This document shows, piece after piece, positions 62,174 to 64,000 of a DNA stretch of 64,000 nucleotides. The DNA comes from Streptomyces sp. HM190 (GTDB taxonomy: Bacteria > Actinomycetota > Actinomycetes > Streptomycetales > Streptomycetaceae). The notes beneath the pieces are model-generated. The model did no database searches and had not been told where the DNA came from. It saw only the letters and a program-made list of their open reading frames with translations. Position 1 is the first letter of the stretch. Each line of letters begins with the position of its first letter. A program made the translations under genes and the position numbers. The stretch covers positions 4,712,001-4,776,000 of the forward strand of contig NZ_CP047318.1 of NCBI RefSeq assembly GCF_009857135.1, given 5' to 3'.

Positions 62174-63157
62174 TCAGGCGGCCGCCAGCGCCGTCGGCTC
62201 CCGGGGCTCCGCGGTGTCCCGGGGCGCCTCGGCCGCCATGAGCAGTTCCACCAGGGTCGCCCGGGCCCGGGCGACCCGTGAGCGGACCGTCCCGACGGGG
62301 CACGCGGTCAGCCGGGCCGCGTCCTCGTAGGGCAGCCCCAGCACCTGCGTGAGCACGAACGCCTCGCGTCGCTCGTCGGGCAGCGTGGCCAGCAGATCGG
62401 CGAGTGCGATCCCGTCGTCGAAGCCGGGCAGCCCGCTCGGCTGGGCGCGTTCCACGGCCAGCCGCCAGTCCGGTACGTCGGCGGGCCGGGGCCGGGCCGC
62501 CGCGTGCCGGAAGCTGTCGGTCACGGCCCGCCGGGCGATGGACAGCAGCCAGGTCCGGGCCGAGCAGCGACCCTCGAACCGGTGCAGGCTGCCGAGCGCC
62601 CGCAGGAACGTGTCCTGGGCCAGGTCGTCCACCACCTGGGGATCGGCGCCTAGGTGAGCGACGAAACGGCGGACGTCGCGGTGCAGGGCGCCGACGAAGC
62701 GCTCGACGGCCTCCGGATCGCCGCCGCGCGCGGCGAGCGCCCAGGCCGTTATCGACTCGTCCCCCGGCTCGGGCCCCGAACGGGCCACCGGGGAGAAGGG
62801 GGCCGGGGCCGGCGCCGGGCCAGACGCCGGGGCCGATCGGGGTGTATGGGGTGCGGGTGCGGGCGCGGGTGTTGGTGCCGACGCCGACGCCGGGGCCGAC
62901 GCCGGGGCTGAACGAGCCGTCCGGGCGGCTGTAGCCGTGGCCGACGTCGAACGAGCCGTCCGGGCGGCCGTGGCCGTTGCCGGCGCCGAAGGGTCCGCCT
63001 GACGCGCCGGTGCCGAGGCGACCGTCGGTGATGCGGCGGGCGCGGGCCGGAGAGCCGGGGGCGCGGGCAGGTCGGCGGGGCGGGGAAGGGGGGCGGGGGA
63101 GGGAGCGGTCGAGGGCGTGGTGCGGAGAGGGGGCGTCGTACGGGTAAGGGTGGTCAC
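62174..63157 (-). CDS. ECF RNA polymerase sigma factor with long Pro/Ala-rich leader, 327 aa
   Basis: GTG 63157 with GAAGGAC at the right spacing; ATG 63178 is the alternative. Residues 1-125 are Ala/Pro/Thr-rich with a duplicated SATATAARTARS-like segment. Region 2: ALHRDVRRFVAHLGADPQVV and DDLAQDTFLRALGSLHRFEG, region 4: TLPDERREAFVLTQVLGLPY, LTACPVGTVRSRVARARATL. The order matches ECF sigma factors such as SigJ/RpoE types. The long leader is unusual. No anti-sigma gene is in the window. Confidence 0.87.
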   Translation of the reverse strand: MTTLTRTTPPLRTTPSTAPSPAPLPRPADLPAPPALRPAPAASPTVASAPARQADPSAPATATAARTARSTSATATAARTARSAPASAPASASAPTPAPAPAPHTPRSAPASGPAPAPAPFSPVARSGPEPGDESITAWALAARGGDPEAVERFVGALHRDVRRFVAHLGADPQVVDDLAQDTFLRALGSLHRFEGRCSARTWLLSIARRAVTDSFRHAAARPRPADVPDWRLAVERAQPSGLPGFDDGIALADLLATLPDERREAFVLTQVLGLPYEDAARLTACPVGTVRSRVARARATLVELLMAAEAPRDTAEPREPTALAAA

Positions 63158-63393
63158 CTGGAGTCCTTCTCGGGTCATCCGGGACACGCGGACGCGGCGG
63201 CCGGTGGACAGCACGGCGCGCGCGTCGGCGATCCGGTGGGGAAAGGCGGCCGTACGGGGTCGCCGGCGTGACCGGCGTGCGTACGGCCGAGGCCCGGCGC
63301 AGGCATCGCTGCGTGTGCGGGACGCGGTGCGGCCGTGCGCACGGAGGCACGGCTCGCACGGCCCGCACGGCTGCCCCGGGGCACCGGCTGCCG

Positions 63394-64000
63394 TCAGCTG
63401 ACAGCGATCCCGGCGGGAGGTCCCCGAGAGGTGAGGGTGTGGACGAGCAGGAGACGGCGCGGCGAGCGGTCCGAGCGGTCGCGGCGGAGCCGCGGACGCG
63501 GCCGCTCCGGCGGTACGGCGAGCGCGAGCGCCATCCGCAGCGGCGCCGCCAGCCAGCCGGCCACGGCCCGCAGCAGCCCGAAGGCGGCGCGTTCGCCGTA
63601 CGCCAGCCACAGTCCGCACAGCAGCGCGGCCAGCAGGTGCGCGGCGAGCATGCCGGACGAGGCCGTGAACGGCGCGTCCATCCCGCCCATGAGGTTTCCG
63701 GCGTGGTCCGCGTGGCCCAGGTGACCGGCCGAGCCCGAGGGGACGGTGTGATGCATGGGGGCGGAGCCCATGTCCATGGCGCCCCCGCCGCCGAAGCCCT
63801 CGTGCACGGAGCCCTGGTGCACGGAGCCCCCGTGCGCCGAGCCCCCGTGCGTCGTGCCCCCGTCCACCGGGCCTTCTGCAGCGGCCGGGTGCGCGGGCTG
63901 CACGAGGGAGAACCCCGAGTGGAGGGCGGTCTGCGCGGCGAGCACGACGGACACGATCAGCGGGAGCCCCCGCTCACGGCCCGCGAGGCACCAGCCGACG
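63394..64000 (-). CDS. His/Met-rich membrane protein, C-terminal part (partial)
   Basis: The frame enters from the right edge (VGWCLAGRERGLPLIVSVVL) and ends at 63394. A transmembrane helix around LPLIVSVVLAAQTALHSGF is followed by a Gly/His/Met-rich loop (THGGSAHGGSVHQGSVHEGF, AMDMGSAPMHHTVPSGSAG, HLGHADHAGNLMGGMDAP), then TM helix GMLAAHLLAALLCGLWLAYG and a basic tail. Such loops commonly bind copper or nickel. The start is outside the window, so the family is not certain. Confidence 0.7.
   Translation of the reverse strand, partial: VGWCLAGRERGLPLIVSVVLAAQTALHSGFSLVQPAHPAAAEGPVDGGTTHGGSAHGGSVHQGSVHEGFGGGGAMDMGSAPMHHTVPSGSAGHLGHADHAGNLMGGMDAPFTASSGMLAAHLLAALLCGLWLAYGERAAFGLLRAVAGWLAAPLRMALALAVPPERPRPRLRRDRSDRSPRRLLLVHTLTSRGPPAGIAVS

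Overview
The window is a high-GC actinobacterial chromosome segment, almost certainly Streptomyces. Codon third positions are nearly all G or C, GTG starts are common, and the order pyrE–fba–DUF3151–kynA–kynU, purA, ybaB–recR–DUF5063, ask–asd is the conserved Streptomyces core order (family knowledge; no search was run). I see no rRNA or tRNA gene, no CRISPR array, no insertion sequence and no large biosynthetic cluster.

Layout. 0–4 kb: end of an unknown gene, a large conserved hypothetical protein, and a PLP aminotransferase followed by a remnant copy of its own 3' part. 4.1–5.3 kb: three consecutive small genes for membrane-anchored Cys/Gly/Ser-rich proteins. The first two are preceded by matching copies of a leader element, and a strong hairpin closes the group. 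This is the best candidate for an undescribed system. 5.7–9.9 kb: DUF2617 protein, membrane-fused aminopropyltransferase, tail-anchored SRPBCC protein, small unknown protein. 10.3–15.4 kb: aldose epimerase, pyrE, fba, a DHA2 drug exporter, DUF3151. 15.6–19.3 kb: tryptophan catabolism (kynA, kynU, probable kynB); kynU carries three low-complexity insertions. 19.4–23.7 kb: a frameshifted hydrolase, a truncated acyltransferase, a two-component pair and a hydrolase remnant. 23.7–29.6 kb: a P450, then an ABC exporter divergent from a MarR-type regulator with a nested palindromic operator, and an HTH protein. 29.7–32.6 kb: a broken small gene, a diacylglycerol-kinase-like protein lacking the usual GGDGT motif, and purA.

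32.8–38.3 kb: an unknown protein, a GT2–polytopic membrane glycosyltransferase coupled to a GntR regulator, and a class III aminotransferase. A repeat-riddled, broken MarR gene lies next to the aminotransferase. 39.2–44.3 kb: membrane Ser/Thr kinase, SLATT-type two-TM protein, ybaB, recR, DUF5063. 44.4–49.9 kb: a STAND (NB-ARC) ATPase, a 51-aa ORF, an M56 peptidase, an Asp-nucleophile alpha/beta hydrolase and a secreted SnoaL-like protein. 50–53 kb: a histidine kinase/response regulator pair, a decayed second STAND gene and a 12-bp minisatellite. 53.3–58.8 kb: ask (with an internal beta-subunit start), a 15-codon coupling ORF, asd, then a sigma factor and its membrane partner. 59–64 kb: SURF1, an S9 peptidase, a second sigma factor and the end of a His/Met-rich membrane protein.

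Two themes run through the window. One is core metabolic genes separated by gene remnants: at least eight, several with identifiable frameshift points. The other is an abundance of short tandem repeats with unrelated units (7, 9, 12, 13, 15, 24, 29 and 72 bp), mostly intergenic but also inside kynU and two decayed genes. A dispersed intergenic element occurs twice, each time directly after a stop codon.
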